Shown one piece after another: positions 1-8,827 of a DNA stretch of 64,000 nt. The stretch comes from GCA-2733415 sp965178635 (lineage in GTDB: Bacteria; Bacteroidota; Bacteroidia; Flavobacteriales; Flavobacteriaceae): positions 248,001-312,000 of the forward strand of contig CBCXVT010000030.1 in the NCBI GenBank assembly GCA_965178635.1, read 5' to 3'. Every line of letters begins with the position of its first letter. The stretch's first letter is position 1. The notes beneath the pieces are model-generated. The model did not search any database and was not told the origin of the DNA. It was given only the letters and a program-made list of their open reading frames with translations. A program made the position numbers and the translations under genes.

Positions 1-50
1 TTTTGTGGTGCTTTGAATTTGCCGTTTATGTAGTTTAGTATTTTTGTCAT
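1..50 (-). CDS. Aldehyde dehydrogenase N-terminus (partial, runs off the window)
   Basis: An ATG at 50-48 opens a minus-strand frame reading MTKILNYINGKFKAPQ up to the window edge. This matches the usual N-terminus of aldehyde dehydrogenases (YINGKF-type start). It begins 5 nt after the IclR stop, so it should be the next gene of the kynurenine operon. Its context (kynU, kmo, RidA-type deaminase) suggests 2-aminomuconic 6-semialdehyde dehydrogenase. Only 16 residues are visible, so the family call is moderate and the substrate is inference. Confidence 0.55.
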   Translation of the reverse strand, partial: MTKILNYINGKFKAPQ

Positions 51-55
51 AGGTA

Positions 56-817
56 CTAACTAAAAATTAATTTCAACTGTTGCGCAGTATGTTTTAAATC
101 GCCTGTATAGATTTGTATGTCATTTTCATTAAATCGTGCTGATGGTCCGGAAGTACTAATGGCGGCAATAAATTCTCCGCGATTGTTACACACAGGAACA
201 GCAACACAAACAAGGCCAATTTCGTTTTCTTCTAAATCAAGTGCGAAGCCTTGTGTTTTAATTTTCACAATTTCACTAATCAATTTTTTAGGATTGATGA
301 TTGTGTTTTTAGTCACATTATGTAGTACTGCCTCTTCAATTACAGTTTTGTAATTTGGTTCAGCAAAAGCGAGCATTATTTTCCCCAAAGCAGTGCAGTG
401 TAACGCTTTTTCACTTCCAATTTGTGAGTTAATTTGTAAATCATGTCTACCAACAACTTTATCTAAAAAGTACACTTTATGGTTTTTATAAATTGCTAAG
501 TGTGCTGTTTCTCCAGCTTGTTTTGCTAAGGCTTCCATGTGTGGTTTTGCTTTAGCAATAAAGTTTTTATTGATGGGTACTTTTTGTCCTAATTCAAACA
601 ATTTTAAGCCCAAACGGTATTTTCCGTTATCGGGATTCTGTTGAATGACATTTAAAGCGTCCATTGTCGCCAACATTCGATATACAGCACTTTTATTGGT
701 GCTCATTTTATGAGCCAATTCTGTAACACCGAGTTCTTCAATGTCAGTACTGAAGCAATCCAGTATTTGAAAAGCTTTAGCTACGGAAGTGTTTAATATT
801 TTTTTTGTTGGATTCAA
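56..817 (-). CDS. IclR family transcriptional regulator, probable regulator of the kyn operon
   Basis: The protein has an N-terminal winged helix (SVAKAFQILDCF, then a helix-turn-helix around SAVYRMLATMDAL). A C-terminal IclR effector domain follows (HCTALGKIMLAF, VAVPVCNNRGEFIAAIS). About 253 residues is normal for the family. There is no ATG start: TTG codons at 841, 826 and 817 are possible. I chose 817 because it lies 1 nt after the RidA stop and keeps the conserved domain; starting at 841 would overlap RidA by 23 nt. It sits inside the kynurenine operon, so it probably senses a pathway intermediate and binds the palindrome upstream of kynU. The family call is firm; target and ligand are inferred. 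Confidence 0.88.
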   Translation of the reverse strand: MNPTKKILNTSVAKAFQILDCFSTDIEELGVTELAHKMSTNKSAVYRMLATMDALNVIQQNPDNGKYRLGLKLFELGQKVPINKNFIAKAKPHMEALAKQAGETAHLAIYKNHKVYFLDKVVGRHDLQINSQIGSEKALHCTALGKIMLAFAEPNYKTVIEEAVLHNVTKNTIINPKKLISEIVKIKTQGFALDLEENEIGLVCVAVPVCNNRGEFIAAISTSGPSARFNENDIQIYTGDLKHTAQQLKLIFS

Positions 818-818
818 T

Positions 819-1235
819 TTAATCAACCTTTTTGTAGGCAACCACTTTAATTTCGATTAATAAATGTGGGTGTGGCAACTGGTGTACAGCGACAGTTGTA
901 CGTGTTGGACCATCATAATCAAAATGATCGGCGTATACTTGATTGTAGCCACCAAAATCATTCATGTTAACTAAAAAAGTCGTCACATCTACAAGATCTT
1001 TTAAGCTGGCGCCTTCTTCTTTAAGAATGTCATTGATATTATCTAAAACAGCTTTGGTTTGAGCTTTAATATCTAAATTAGTTGTACCAAACTCATCAAC
1101 ATCAACACCTACAAATGAATTATCTGGTCTTCTGGAGCTTGTTCCCGACACATATATAAAATCGCCAACACGTTTTACATGAGGGAATTTACCTCTTGGT
1201 GTTGCTTTGCCTTGTATTAATTTTCCTTTATTCAT
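819..1235 (-). CDS. RidA family protein, probable 2-aminomuconate deaminase
   Basis: A 138-residue RidA/YjgF-YER057c-UK114 fold protein, with VKRVGDFIYVSGTSS near residue 21, the central LDNINDILKEEGASL helix and the C-terminal PTRTTVAVHQLPHP segment holding the conserved arginine. Generic RidA hydrolyses reactive enamines. Members encoded in tryptophan or aminophenol degradation operons are 2-aminomuconate deaminases (AmnD type). It lies 5 nt after kmo and before the IclR and aldehyde dehydrogenase genes, which supports the deaminase role. The family is clear; the substrate rests on context. Confidence 0.88.
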   Translation of the reverse strand: MNKGKLIQGKATPRGKFPHVKRVGDFIYVSGTSSRRPDNSFVGVDVDEFGTTNLDIKAQTKAVLDNINDILKEEGASLKDLVDVTTFLVNMNDFGGYNQVYADHFDYDGPTRTTVAVHQLPHPHLLIEIKVVAYKKVD

Positions 1236-1240
1236 GATGG

Positions 1241-2656
1241 TTATTGTTTTAAACCTGCAATTTCATCTTCTGATAAAATTTCATTAGTTTCTTGTTGTAT
1301 TTTTTTAAGAACGCTTTTTAATTCGGCTTCTGTCATATCATGATCAGTTAAAATATCCTTGTCAGTAATCATGTTTAATAAAACCTTATCTTGTGCGCGA
1401 CCAATTTTCATGGCTTTGGCATAATTTATATTCTCATTGAAAGTTACCATTGAATACTTAGAAAAATATTCTGTAGGAAATGTTTTTTCCAAACGCATTT
1501 CTAAAACTCGTTTTTCTTTGAAAATTGGGTTTGCAACATGATCTCTCATTTCATAATAGTTATCAATTGCTAAATCTGCAATGGCATCTGTATCTTCTTT
1601 TCTTGCTTTTTCATAAGCTTTGAAGGTACTGTTCCAGTTACCAATGTGATTGTCTAAAATAGTATCAAACACTACAACATCTTCAAACGATGCATTCATA
1701 CCTTGGCCATAAAATGGTACTATGGCATGGGCAGCATCACCCATTAATAGCGTTTGACCTTTATGTTGCCATGGACTACATTTTACTGTTCCTAATGCAC
1801 CGGTAGGATTACCAAAAAACTCTTTATCTAAATCTGGGATTAATTTTAAAGCATCTGGAAATTGTGTTTCAAAAAACTCAGTTACTTTTTCAATTGTGGT
1901 TAAATTATTGAAATTATACTCGCCTTCATCATAAGATAAAAATAGAGTTACAGTAAAGCTGCCATCTAAATTTGGTAAGGCAATCAGCATATATTGTCCG
2001 CGTGGCCAAATATGTAAATGCCCTTTACTTATTTGATGATTTCCAATTTTATCTGCAGGAATCTCTAATTCTTTATAGCCGTGAGTTAAATAATCTTGTG
2101 TATAACTGAACAAAAATTTCTTCTCTAAATAATAGCTTTTACGCAAAGCAGATCCTGCGCCATCTGTTCCGAAAATAACATCAGCATTACGTTCAATTAC
2201 TTCATTTGTTAGGTAGCATTTAAAGCGTGCTGTATTTTCGTCTAAATTGACATGGGTACATTTTTTATTAAAGTGAATGGTGACATTTTCATGTTGCTCA
2301 GCTTCATCTAACAATACGGCATTCAAACCACCTCTAGAAATCGAGTTGATATATTCATTATCTCTACCAGAATAACTTGAACTGAAGGTGTTGCCTTCAA
2401 TATCATGTATTAAACGGCCATACATAGGAATACATAAAGGTGTGACTTTGTCTTCAATACCAACTAAGCGCATTGCTTTAAGCCCTCTGTCTGATAAAGC
2501 TAAGTTGATAGATCGACCAGCAGAAATATCAGTAGTTCTTAAATCTGGTCTACTTTCGTATAAATCAACTTTAAAACCACGTTGTGCTAAACGCAGTGCT
2601 AATAATGATCCGCATAATCCTGCGCCAATGATTAAAATGTTTTCTTGTGTAGCCAT
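1241..2656 (-). CDS. kmo: Kynurenine 3-monooxygenase
   Basis: FAD-dependent aromatic hydroxylase that converts L-kynurenine to 3-hydroxykynurenine with NADPH and O2. An N-terminal Rossmann motif (IIGAGLCGSLLA, about residues 9-20) binds FAD. GRSINLALSDRGLKAM follows near residue 48, and GDAAHAIVPFYGQGMNA contacts the flavin near residue 307. Length 471 fits KMO; the C-terminus lacks an obvious membrane anchor. Its ATG shares one base with the kynU stop (TAATG), indicating translational coupling. Confidence 0.95.
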   Translation of the reverse strand: MATQENILIIGAGLCGSLLALRLAQRGFKVDLYESRPDLRTTDISAGRSINLALSDRGLKAMRLVGIEDKVTPLCIPMYGRLIHDIEGNTFSSSYSGRDNEYINSISRGGLNAVLLDEAEQHENVTIHFNKKCTHVNLDENTARFKCYLTNEVIERNADVIFGTDGAGSALRKSYYLEKKFLFSYTQDYLTHGYKELEIPADKIGNHQISKGHLHIWPRGQYMLIALPNLDGSFTVTLFLSYDEGEYNFNNLTTIEKVTEFFETQFPDALKLIPDLDKEFFGNPTGALGTVKCSPWQHKGQTLLMGDAAHAIVPFYGQGMNASFEDVVVFDTILDNHIGNWNSTFKAYEKARKEDTDAIADLAIDNYYEMRDHVANPIFKEKRVLEMRLEKTFPTEYFSKYSMVTFNENINYAKAMKIGRAQDKVLLNMITDKDILTDHDMTEAELKSVLKKIQQETNEILSEDEIAGLKQ

Positions 2657-3924
2657 TACAGTAATGTTTTAAGTTTCTCAACCATTCTAAACACGTCTTC
2701 AAAAGAATTGTACATAGGTACTGGTGCGCATCTAATCACATCAGGTTCACGCCAATCTGTAATGATGTTATTTTCGGTGAGTTTTTTATGTAGATTTTTA
2801 TCAGCATTTTTTACTTGAATAGACAATTGACAACCTCTTTCTTTAGGGTTTGTTGGTGTGATAATTCGGATACGATCTGTATCAATCTGATTGATTAAGA
2901 ATTCAAAATATCCAGTTAACTGTTCAGATTTTTCTCTTAAAGCTGTCATCCCAACTTTCGTAAACATATCCAAAGATGCTTTAATAGCAGCCATAGATAG
3001 AATTGGAGGGTTACTTAATTGATAACCTTCTGCTCCGGGAATGACATCTAATTCTTGACGCATGTTAAAACGCGTACTTTTGTTATGACTCCACCAACCT
3101 GAAAATTTATTTAACGCTTTGTCGTGTGCATGTTTTTCATGAACAAACAATCCAGCTAAACTTCCTGGGCCAGAATTTAAATATTTATACGTACACCATG
3201 CTGCAAAATCCACACCTGAATCATGTAACTCTGGAGAAACGTTTCCAGCACCATGTGCTAAATCTATACCAACCATACAATCTTTTGCATGCCCCAATTC
3301 AGCTATTTTTTTAATGTCTAAATATTGCCCTGTATAATAGTTTACACCGCCAATAAGTAACAAAGCAATTTCATCACATTGTTCATTAAGGATTGTCTCT
3401 AAATCTTCCATACGTAATAACTCTTCTCCTTCACGAGGCGCCCATTCTATCACACCTTCTTTTGGGTCAAACCCATGAAAACGCAATTGTGATTCAACAG
3501 CATAACGATCTGATGGAAATGCGTCAGATTCGATTACAATCTTAAATTTTGTTTTTGTAGGTTGATAAAATGATACCATCAACAAATGTAAGTTTGTTGT
3601 TAAGGTATTCATAGTTACCACTTCAATTGGTTTTGCGCCAACAATCTTGGCCATTGATTCTGTTAAGAATTCATGATACGGCATCCATGGGTTTTTAGCT
3701 TCAAAGTGTCCTTCTACACCAAAATTTGCCCAATCTTCTAATTCTTGATTGATGTATTTTTTGGTTGATTTTGGTTGTAATCCTAATGAATTTCCGCACA
3801 TGTAAATCCAATCATTTCCGTCTTTATCTTTAGGAATATGAAATTCATTACGCAGATGACTTATTTTATCGTTTTTGTCTAAGCTTTTTGCAAAGTCTAA
3901 ATTGGCATGAAATGGTGTTGACAT
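2656..3924 (-). CDS. kynU: Kynureninase
   Basis: PLP enzyme cleaving (3-hydroxy)kynurenine to (3-hydroxy)anthranilate and alanine. YMCGNSLGLQPKS lies near residue 41, GIDLAHGAGN near 219, and the PLP lysine motif TYKYLNSGPG at residues 245-254 (K247). The 422-residue length is typical. It is the first gene of the minus-strand operon. With kmo, RidA and aldehyde dehydrogenase it suggests full catabolism through 3-hydroxyanthranilate; the dioxygenase and tryptophan dioxygenase are not in this window. Confidence 0.95.
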   Translation of the reverse strand: MSTPFHANLDFAKSLDKNDKISHLRNEFHIPKDKDGNDWIYMCGNSLGLQPKSTKKYINQELEDWANFGVEGHFEAKNPWMPYHEFLTESMAKIVGAKPIEVVTMNTLTTNLHLLMVSFYQPTKTKFKIVIESDAFPSDRYAVESQLRFHGFDPKEGVIEWAPREGEELLRMEDLETILNEQCDEIALLLIGGVNYYTGQYLDIKKIAELGHAKDCMVGIDLAHGAGNVSPELHDSGVDFAAWCTYKYLNSGPGSLAGLFVHEKHAHDKALNKFSGWWSHNKSTRFNMRQELDVIPGAEGYQLSNPPILSMAAIKASLDMFTKVGMTALREKSEQLTGYFEFLINQIDTDRIRIITPTNPKERGCQLSIQVKNADKNLHKKLTENNIITDWREPDVIRCAPVPMYNSFEDVFRMVEKLKTLL

Positions 3925-3942
3925 TACTATTGTTTTAATAAT

Positions 3943-3957
3943 TGAAACAGTGTTTCA
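3943..3957 (-). promoter_or_regulatory. Putative IclR-family operator upstream of kynU
   Basis: TGAAACAGTGTTTCA is a perfect 7-1-7 inverted repeat, 19 bp upstream of the kynU ATG. It directly abuts the presumed -7 element on its downstream side, so a bound protein would cover the transcription start. It resembles the KdgR-type box of IclR regulators (from memory). The operon itself encodes an IclR protein, so autoregulation is the natural reading. The palindrome is seen directly; the binding protein is inferred. Confidence 0.65.
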
Positions 3958-3965
3958 CAAATATA
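3958..3965 (-). promoter_or_regulatory. -7 promoter element of the kyn operon
   Basis: On the minus strand this reads TATATTTG, matching the Bacteroidota -7 consensus TAnnTTTG. It lies about 34-41 nt upstream of the kynU ATG and immediately precedes the palindrome. No convincing -33 TTG is visible at the usual spacing. Confidence 0.55.
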
Positions 3966-4044
3966 CTAAAAATTCTATATATAGTATCAGAGTCTTAGAT
4001 GAGGTTATAACTCTTTAAATATTAATGTTGTATATTTAAAACAG

Positions 4045-5295
4045 ATGAATTTTTCTAAAATCATATCCCAATTAAAATATACAGTTTTTTCAAAAGAGGA
4101 AACAGATGATATATTCTATAAACATAAGTTGAAGTTAATTTCTAATGTGTTAGCTGTGTTCGTTATTATGCAGGTAATATCAATTGTTTTTTCAGCGGTT
4201 TTTTCAGAAGGAGAGTTAATAGGGTTTTATATATATGCATTAATAGTAAATACAGGTTTATTGTGTTTATTAAAGAAGGAAGCTAAGGTGAACTTGGTAT
4301 CGGTAATATTCATATTAGCAAACTGGTTACCAACACCGTTTTTTATTTGTTTTTATGGCGACCCATATATGACTAACAACTTATGGGTTGTTGCTTTATC
4401 ATTACTAGCATTATTCATATTAGGAAAAAAATGGCGTTTAATAGCAGTATTTTATGGTGCCATAAACATTCTGTACAGTTTGTATGTTGTTGTGAAGAAT
4501 GACGGCGTAAATATGAAAAACTACGAGATGGTTGATCATATTTCTGGGGCAATTGATACAGGGTTTATATTGATAATAACCTATATGATTGTGTTTCAGT
4601 ATATAAAATTCAATGAAGCTGTAAATAAAAATATAAGTGAGAAAAGCGAAAAACTTCAGAAACAATATGAAATAATTGAAGCTCAAAATGTAACTAAAAC
4701 AAATTTATTAAAAGAGATTCATCATAGAGTGAAAAATAACTTACAGATGGTCAATAGCATGGTGCATATGCAATATAGGGCAGCCCAAGATGAGAACTCA
4801 CTCAATACACTTAAAAAAGTTGAGCGAAGAATTATTACCATGGCTAAATTGCATGAGAAAATATATCAGTCAGACAATTTTGAAATATTAGATATGGAAT
4901 CTTATATAAGTGAGCTATTAGAAGATTTATTTAAAATAAAATCTGATTTAGATATTGAATATAAAATTAAAGTTAGTGATTGTCTAAAGCTTAGTAATGA
5001 TACTATTTTATATGTAGGGTTATTAATTACGGAATTAGTAATAAACGTTCTAAAGCACGCTTTTACATCAAATAAAGGACAGTTGTTTATATCATTAATA
5101 GTACTTGATAATAACAGATTTGAATTAAAAGTAAAAGACAATGGTAAAGGGTTTGATGTAGACTCTTTAAATTCTGAACCAAATTCTCTAGGGCAACGTT
5201 TAATTAGTTCTTTTTCACGACAATTAAATGGAGAAGTATCTGTTGATAGTAGTGAAAAAGGAAGTGAGTTTACAATTGTATTTAGTGAATATTGA
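4045..5295 (+). CDS. Membrane sensor histidine kinase, HisKA_2 type, orphan
   Basis: The N-terminal 190 residues hold about six hydrophobic segments. A short coiled coil (residues 195-215) leads into the phosphoacceptor motif EIHHRVKNNLQMV at 224-236, which is the HisKA_2 signature. A HATPase_c domain follows, with N-box-like LLITELVINVLKHAF and DNGKGFD as the G1 box. No sensory PAS or GAF domain is seen, so sensing is probably by the membrane part. No response regulator gene is adjacent. It is transcribed divergently from the kyn operon, and its 3' end overlaps msrA by 14 bp tail to tail. Confidence 0.9.
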   Translation: MNFSKIISQLKYTVFSKEETDDIFYKHKLKLISNVLAVFVIMQVISIVFSAVFSEGELIGFYIYALIVNTGLLCLLKKEAKVNLVSVIFILANWLPTPFFICFYGDPYMTNNLWVVALSLLALFILGKKWRLIAVFYGAINILYSLYVVVKNDGVNMKNYEMVDHISGAIDTGFILIITYMIVFQYIKFNEAVNKNISEKSEKLQKQYEIIEAQNVTKTNLLKEIHHRVKNNLQMVNSMVHMQYRAAQDENSLNTLKKVERRIITMAKLHEKIYQSDNFEILDMESYISELLEDLFKIKSDLDIEYKIKVSDCLKLSNDTILYVGLLITELVINVLKHAFTSNKGQLFISLIVLDNNRFELKVKDNGKGFDVDSLNSEPNSLGQRLISSFSRQLNGEVSVDSSEKGSEFTIVFSEY

Positions 5296-5911
5296 TTGAA
5301 GCTTTTAAAAGTTTTGGAAACTTCTTTTTAAACCTGTTTAGTCTTGGGGTTGAAATAGCTTTTATGTAAGAGTTGTTCGGGTGTAAACGCTCATAATTTT
5401 GATGATATGCTTCTGCTTTCCAGAATTTATCAAAAGGTTTTACTTCAGCTGCAATTGGTGTGTTCAGTTTTTTTGATAGCGCAGATTTCTTTTTAGTTAT
5501 TACGTTTTTTTCTGCTGAATTTTTATAAAAAGCTATTGAACGGTACTGAGATCCTTTATCTGGACCTTGTCCGTTAAATTGTGTTGGGTTTTGTGATCCA
5601 AAATACACATCTACTAAAGTGTCAAAACTTACAGTTTTAGGATTGTAATAAACCTTGATGGCTTCTGCATGACCAGTTCGTCCTGTATTGCTGCTCTCGT
5701 AAGTTGGGTTCTGTGAGTGACCACCAGAGTAACCACTAATAACTTCTTCAACACCATTAACACTTTCGAAAATAGCTTCTGCACACCAAAAACAACCACT
5801 TGCAAAATAAGCGGTCTCTAATTTTTTAGAAGTTAACCGTTGTGAGTTAGCTGAATTGCTAAATGCTACAAAAGTTAAAAAGCATAAAAAAGGAATCAAA
5901 TAGCTCTTCAT
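5282..5911 (-). CDS. msrA: Peptide-methionine (S)-S-oxide reductase, exported
   Basis: Repairs oxidised methionine in proteins. The catalytic motif GCFWCAE lies at residues 39-45 (C40 nucleophile), followed by GYSGGHSQNPTYES and HAEAIKVYYNP. The N-terminus is a signal peptide ending near SNSANSQ, so the enzyme should act in the periplasm or as an envelope protein. MsrA is about 180 residues without the leader, which fits 209 here. No MsrB domain is fused. Confidence 0.95.
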   Translation of the reverse strand: MKSYLIPFLCFLTFVAFSNSANSQRLTSKKLETAYFASGCFWCAEAIFESVNGVEEVISGYSGGHSQNPTYESSNTGRTGHAEAIKVYYNPKTVSFDTLVDVYFGSQNPTQFNGQGPDKGSQYRSIAFYKNSAEKNVITKKKSALSKKLNTPIAAEVKPFDKFWKAEAYHQNYERLHPNNSYIKAISTPRLNRFKKKFPKLLKASINIH

Positions 5912-5976
5912 AATTTTAGTGTTTTTTACTAAGTCGGAAGAATAGTTGATTCCTTAATTTTTATTTGATGGGTAAT

Positions 5977-6525
5977 TTAAAACCAATCCAAACGCATGTC
6001 TTTTATTTTAGCATCATCTGGAATACTTGCCACATCAATAGTAGTGGTGTAATCAAATTTATACTGACTTGGTAATTGATCTACTGAAATGGTGATGTAA
6101 AAATCTTCATTTTTAAATTCTACATTGATATTGTTCAAAATGCGGTCAATTTTTGACACCTCGTAGTTGTCTTTAAAATCTTTAAAAGTGCTCTTAGTAC
6201 TGATGTTTTTAGCTGTTTTAAAACGGGCGTCTCTAATGGTGATAATTGTTGTTTTGGCAGCATCACCAGCTTCAGAAGGTGTTAATGATAATAAATGAGC
6301 ACCTCCTTTTTCGTAAATTTCTATGTCTGTACTTCTGCCAATAAAACCATCTCCAGCAGTGTGTCTTACAACAGAGTCATTCGCAAAAACAGAATCGATT
6401 TGTTTGATGTTAAATTCTCTTTTTAAAACCCCAATCTGATCTTTTTGAATTAAAAATCGATCTTGATCTTTTGAACATTGTAAAAACGTGAAACTTGCTA
6501 ATGCAATCAATAGTACTTTTTTCAT
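5977..6525 (-). CDS. Lipoprotein of unknown function
   Basis: 182 residues. The start MKKVLLIALASFTFLQCSKDQ gives a lipobox with Cys near residue 17, so it should be anchored in the outer membrane or periplasm. The rest is a soluble, probably beta-rich domain (IEIYEKGGAHLLSL, KSTFKDFKDNYEVSKI). I do not recognise the family. It lies 12 nt after the HerA-like ATPase gene on the same strand, so the two may be cotranscribed. Confidence 0.75.
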   Translation of the reverse strand: MKKVLLIALASFTFLQCSKDQDRFLIQKDQIGVLKREFNIKQIDSVFANDSVVRHTAGDGFIGRSTDIEIYEKGGAHLLSLTPSEAGDAAKTTIITIRDARFKTAKNISTKSTFKDFKDNYEVSKIDRILNNINVEFKNEDFYITISVDQLPSQYKFDYTTTIDVASIPDDAKIKDMRLDWF

Positions 6526-6537
6526 GTGTAGGTGTGT

Positions 6538-8052
6538 TTATAAAAATTTCTTTAAAATTCCCAAAGCGCTTCTAATAAAGGTAGCGCTGGTTAATACTTT
6601 TACTAATGGATTTTGACGTGTGCTTCTTCTTGAAGTACTACGTCTGTTATTCTTTTCTTTTTCTTCTCTGATTTCCTCACGCTCTTTCTGTTCTTCAGAA
6701 GCTTTTATTTTATCTTCTAAAATTTCGTAAGCACTTTCCCTATCAATGTTTTCTTCGTATTTTTTAACTAAACTAGAATTGTCAATTAAGTCAGATAATT
6801 CACTGTTAGTAAGCACGTCCATTCTGCTCATTGGTGCACGTAATAATGTTGCAGCCAAAGGCGTTGGGCGCCCTTTTTCATCTAGGGCAGAAATTAACGC
6901 TTCACCAATTCCTAAAGATGTTAACATTTCTGTGGTGTCATAAAAATCTGTATCAGGATAGTTTTGCGCTGTTAATTTTATTGCTTTCCTATCTTTTGCG
7001 GTAAAAGCCCTGAGTGCATGTTGTATTTTCAGTCCTAACTGACTCAAAACACCTTCAGGAACGTCAGTCGGGTTTTGAGTGACAAAGTATATTCCAACGC
7101 CTTTTGAACGTATTAATTTAACAATACTTTCCAGTTGTTCTAATAAGGCTTTTGAAGCATTCTTGAATATCAAATGTGCTTCATCAATAAATAATACTAA
7201 TTCTGGTTGGTCAGCGTCACCTTGTTCTGGAAATGTTTCATAGATCTCGGCTAATAAACTCAGCATGAAAGTCGAAAACAATTTTGGTTTGTCTTGAATG
7301 TCTGTTAAGCGTAAAATATTAATGTATCCTTTTCCAGTACCGTCAATTCTAGTTAAATCGTTGACGTCAAAAGATTTTTCCCCAAAAAACAAATCACCAC
7401 CTTGTTGTTCTATTTCTATAATTTTTCTAAGAATAGCGCCAGTTGAAGCAGTTGAGATGCGTCCGTATTCTTCTTGGAACTCTTCTTTTCCTTCACCTGT
7501 TGCAAATTGCAAGACTTTCTTGAAGTCTTTTAAATCCAATAACCCTAATTGATGGTCATCACAATATTTAAAAACTACGGACACAATACCAGATTGCGTA
7601 TTTGTTAAATCTAAAATACGTGATAAAAGTACAGGTCCAAATTCAGAAACCGTTGCACGCATGCGCACACCACCTTGTTCAGATAAGGTTAATATTTCTA
7701 CAGGAAACTTAGACGCGTTAAATGGCAAGCCAATTTTTGCATGACGTTCATCAATTTTTGCATGACCAGGGCTTGGTTGTGCTAAACCACTCAAATCACC
7801 TTTCATGTCCATTAATAACACCGGAATTCCTTTTTCAGATAAGTTCTCTGCAAGAACTTGTAATGATTTGGTTTTTCCTGTTCCAGTTGCACCGGCAATT
7901 AAACCGTGTCTATTTAATGTTTTTAAAGGCAGCTTTACAAAGGCGTTAGTTAGTGTTTCGCCTTCTAGCATTGCAGATCCAAGTGTGATAAAATCACCTT
8001 TAGTAGTGTAGCCAGTATTAATGTGGTTAAAGAATTCTTCTGTAGTACTCAT
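6538..8052 (-). CDS. HerA-like P-loop ATPase, DUF853 (YjgR) family
   Basis: Walker A GATGTGKT at residues 54-61, Walker B LVLFIDEAHLIF around 287, and an arginine-rich motor motif (QNPTDVPEGVLSQLGLKIQHAL) near 328. The C-terminal tail is Glu/Lys/Arg-rich and low complexity before a final hydrophobic stretch. Length 504 matches the DUF853/YjgR family, predicted helicase-like ATPases of unknown cellular role. It is not the DNA-repair HerA, because no NurA partner is nearby. Confidence 0.9.
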   Translation of the reverse strand: MSTTEEFFNHINTGYTTKGDFITLGSAMLEGETLTNAFVKLPLKTLNRHGLIAGATGTGKTKSLQVLAENLSEKGIPVLLMDMKGDLSGLAQPSPGHAKIDERHAKIGLPFNASKFPVEILTLSEQGGVRMRATVSEFGPVLLSRILDLTNTQSGIVSVVFKYCDDHQLGLLDLKDFKKVLQFATGEGKEEFQEEYGRISTASTGAILRKIIEIEQQGGDLFFGEKSFDVNDLTRIDGTGKGYINILRLTDIQDKPKLFSTFMLSLLAEIYETFPEQGDADQPELVLFIDEAHLIFKNASKALLEQLESIVKLIRSKGVGIYFVTQNPTDVPEGVLSQLGLKIQHALRAFTAKDRKAIKLTAQNYPDTDFYDTTEMLTSLGIGEALISALDEKGRPTPLAATLLRAPMSRMDVLTNSELSDLIDNSSLVKKYEENIDRESAYEILEDKIKASEEQKEREEIREEKEKNNRRSTSRRSTRQNPLVKVLTSATFIRSALGILKKFL

Positions 8053-8146
8053 TTAAGTCAAGTATAATTTCGATAAAAATACAATAACTACATCCAATTA
8101 AAAAATTGAAAGATTTAAAAAATAAAGAATTTTACGTGTTAAAATG

Positions 8147-8154
8147 TATCTTTG
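8147..8154 (+). promoter_or_regulatory. -7 promoter element of queE
   Basis: TATCTTTG matches TAnnTTTG and ends 8 nt before the ATG at 8163. Transcription would start at or just before the start codon, so the mRNA is nearly leaderless. This also rules out the in-frame start further upstream. Confidence 0.6.
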
Positions 8155-8162
8155 CAGCAGAT

Positions 8163-8792
8163 ATGCAGAAAGAAACTCAAGAATTAGTAGATAAAGGAGA
8201 AATGCTTCCGTTAATGGAAGAGTTTTACACCATTCAAGGAGAAGGATTTTACAAAGGAACTGCCGCTTATTTTATAAGAATTGGTGGTTGTGATGTTGGT
8301 TGCCATTGGTGCGATGTAAAGGAAAGTTGGGATGCTAATTTGCACCCGCCAACATTGACATCTGATATAGCAAAAAGCGCTACAAAACATTCTGATACGG
8401 TTGTAGTAACTGGAGGAGAGCCGTTAATGTGGGATATGAATCCGCTGACTTTAGCCTTGAAATTACGAGGTGCAAAAACGCATATTGAAACTTCTGGAGC
8501 TTATAAATTATCTGGAGAATGGGATTGGATTTGTTTATCTCCTAAAAAGACAAAACTACCTACACAAGAAGTTTGTAACGCTGCTCATGAATTGAAAGTA
8601 ATTATTTACAACAAGAACGATTTTAAGTTTGCTGAAGAGCAAGCGGCAAGAGTTGGGAAAGATTGTATTTTATTTATTCAACCTGAATGGAGTAAAAAAG
8701 ATGAAATGATACCTTTAATGGTTGATTATGTAATGGCAAACCCGAAATGGAAAATGTCTTTACAAACGCATAAGTATATGAATATTCCATAA
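8163..8792 (+). CDS. queE: 7-carboxy-7-deazaguanine synthase
   Basis: Radical SAM enzyme converting 6-carboxytetrahydropterin to 7-carboxy-7-deazaguanine in the queuosine pathway. The iron-sulfur motif CDVGCHWC lies at residues 43-50 and EEFYTIQGEGFYKG precedes it. VTGGEPLMW is the SAM-binding GGE motif. The frame stays open upstream to 8106, but ATG 8163 lies just after a clear -7 box and gives the usual protein start (209 residues). Confidence 0.93.
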   Translation: MQKETQELVDKGEMLPLMEEFYTIQGEGFYKGTAAYFIRIGGCDVGCHWCDVKESWDANLHPPTLTSDIAKSATKHSDTVVVTGGEPLMWDMNPLTLALKLRGAKTHIETSGAYKLSGEWDWICLSPKKTKLPTQEVCNAAHELKVIIYNKNDFKFAEEQAARVGKDCILFIQPEWSKKDEMIPLMVDYVMANPKWKMSLQTHKYMNIP

Positions 8793-8827
8793 TGTTTTTA
8801 ATAGTATTGATTTTTTAAAAGCTATAA

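Noticed and set aside
117..353. Plus-strand frame inside the IclR gene
   Set aside because: Shadow of the regulator; no own promoter and no recognisable domain.
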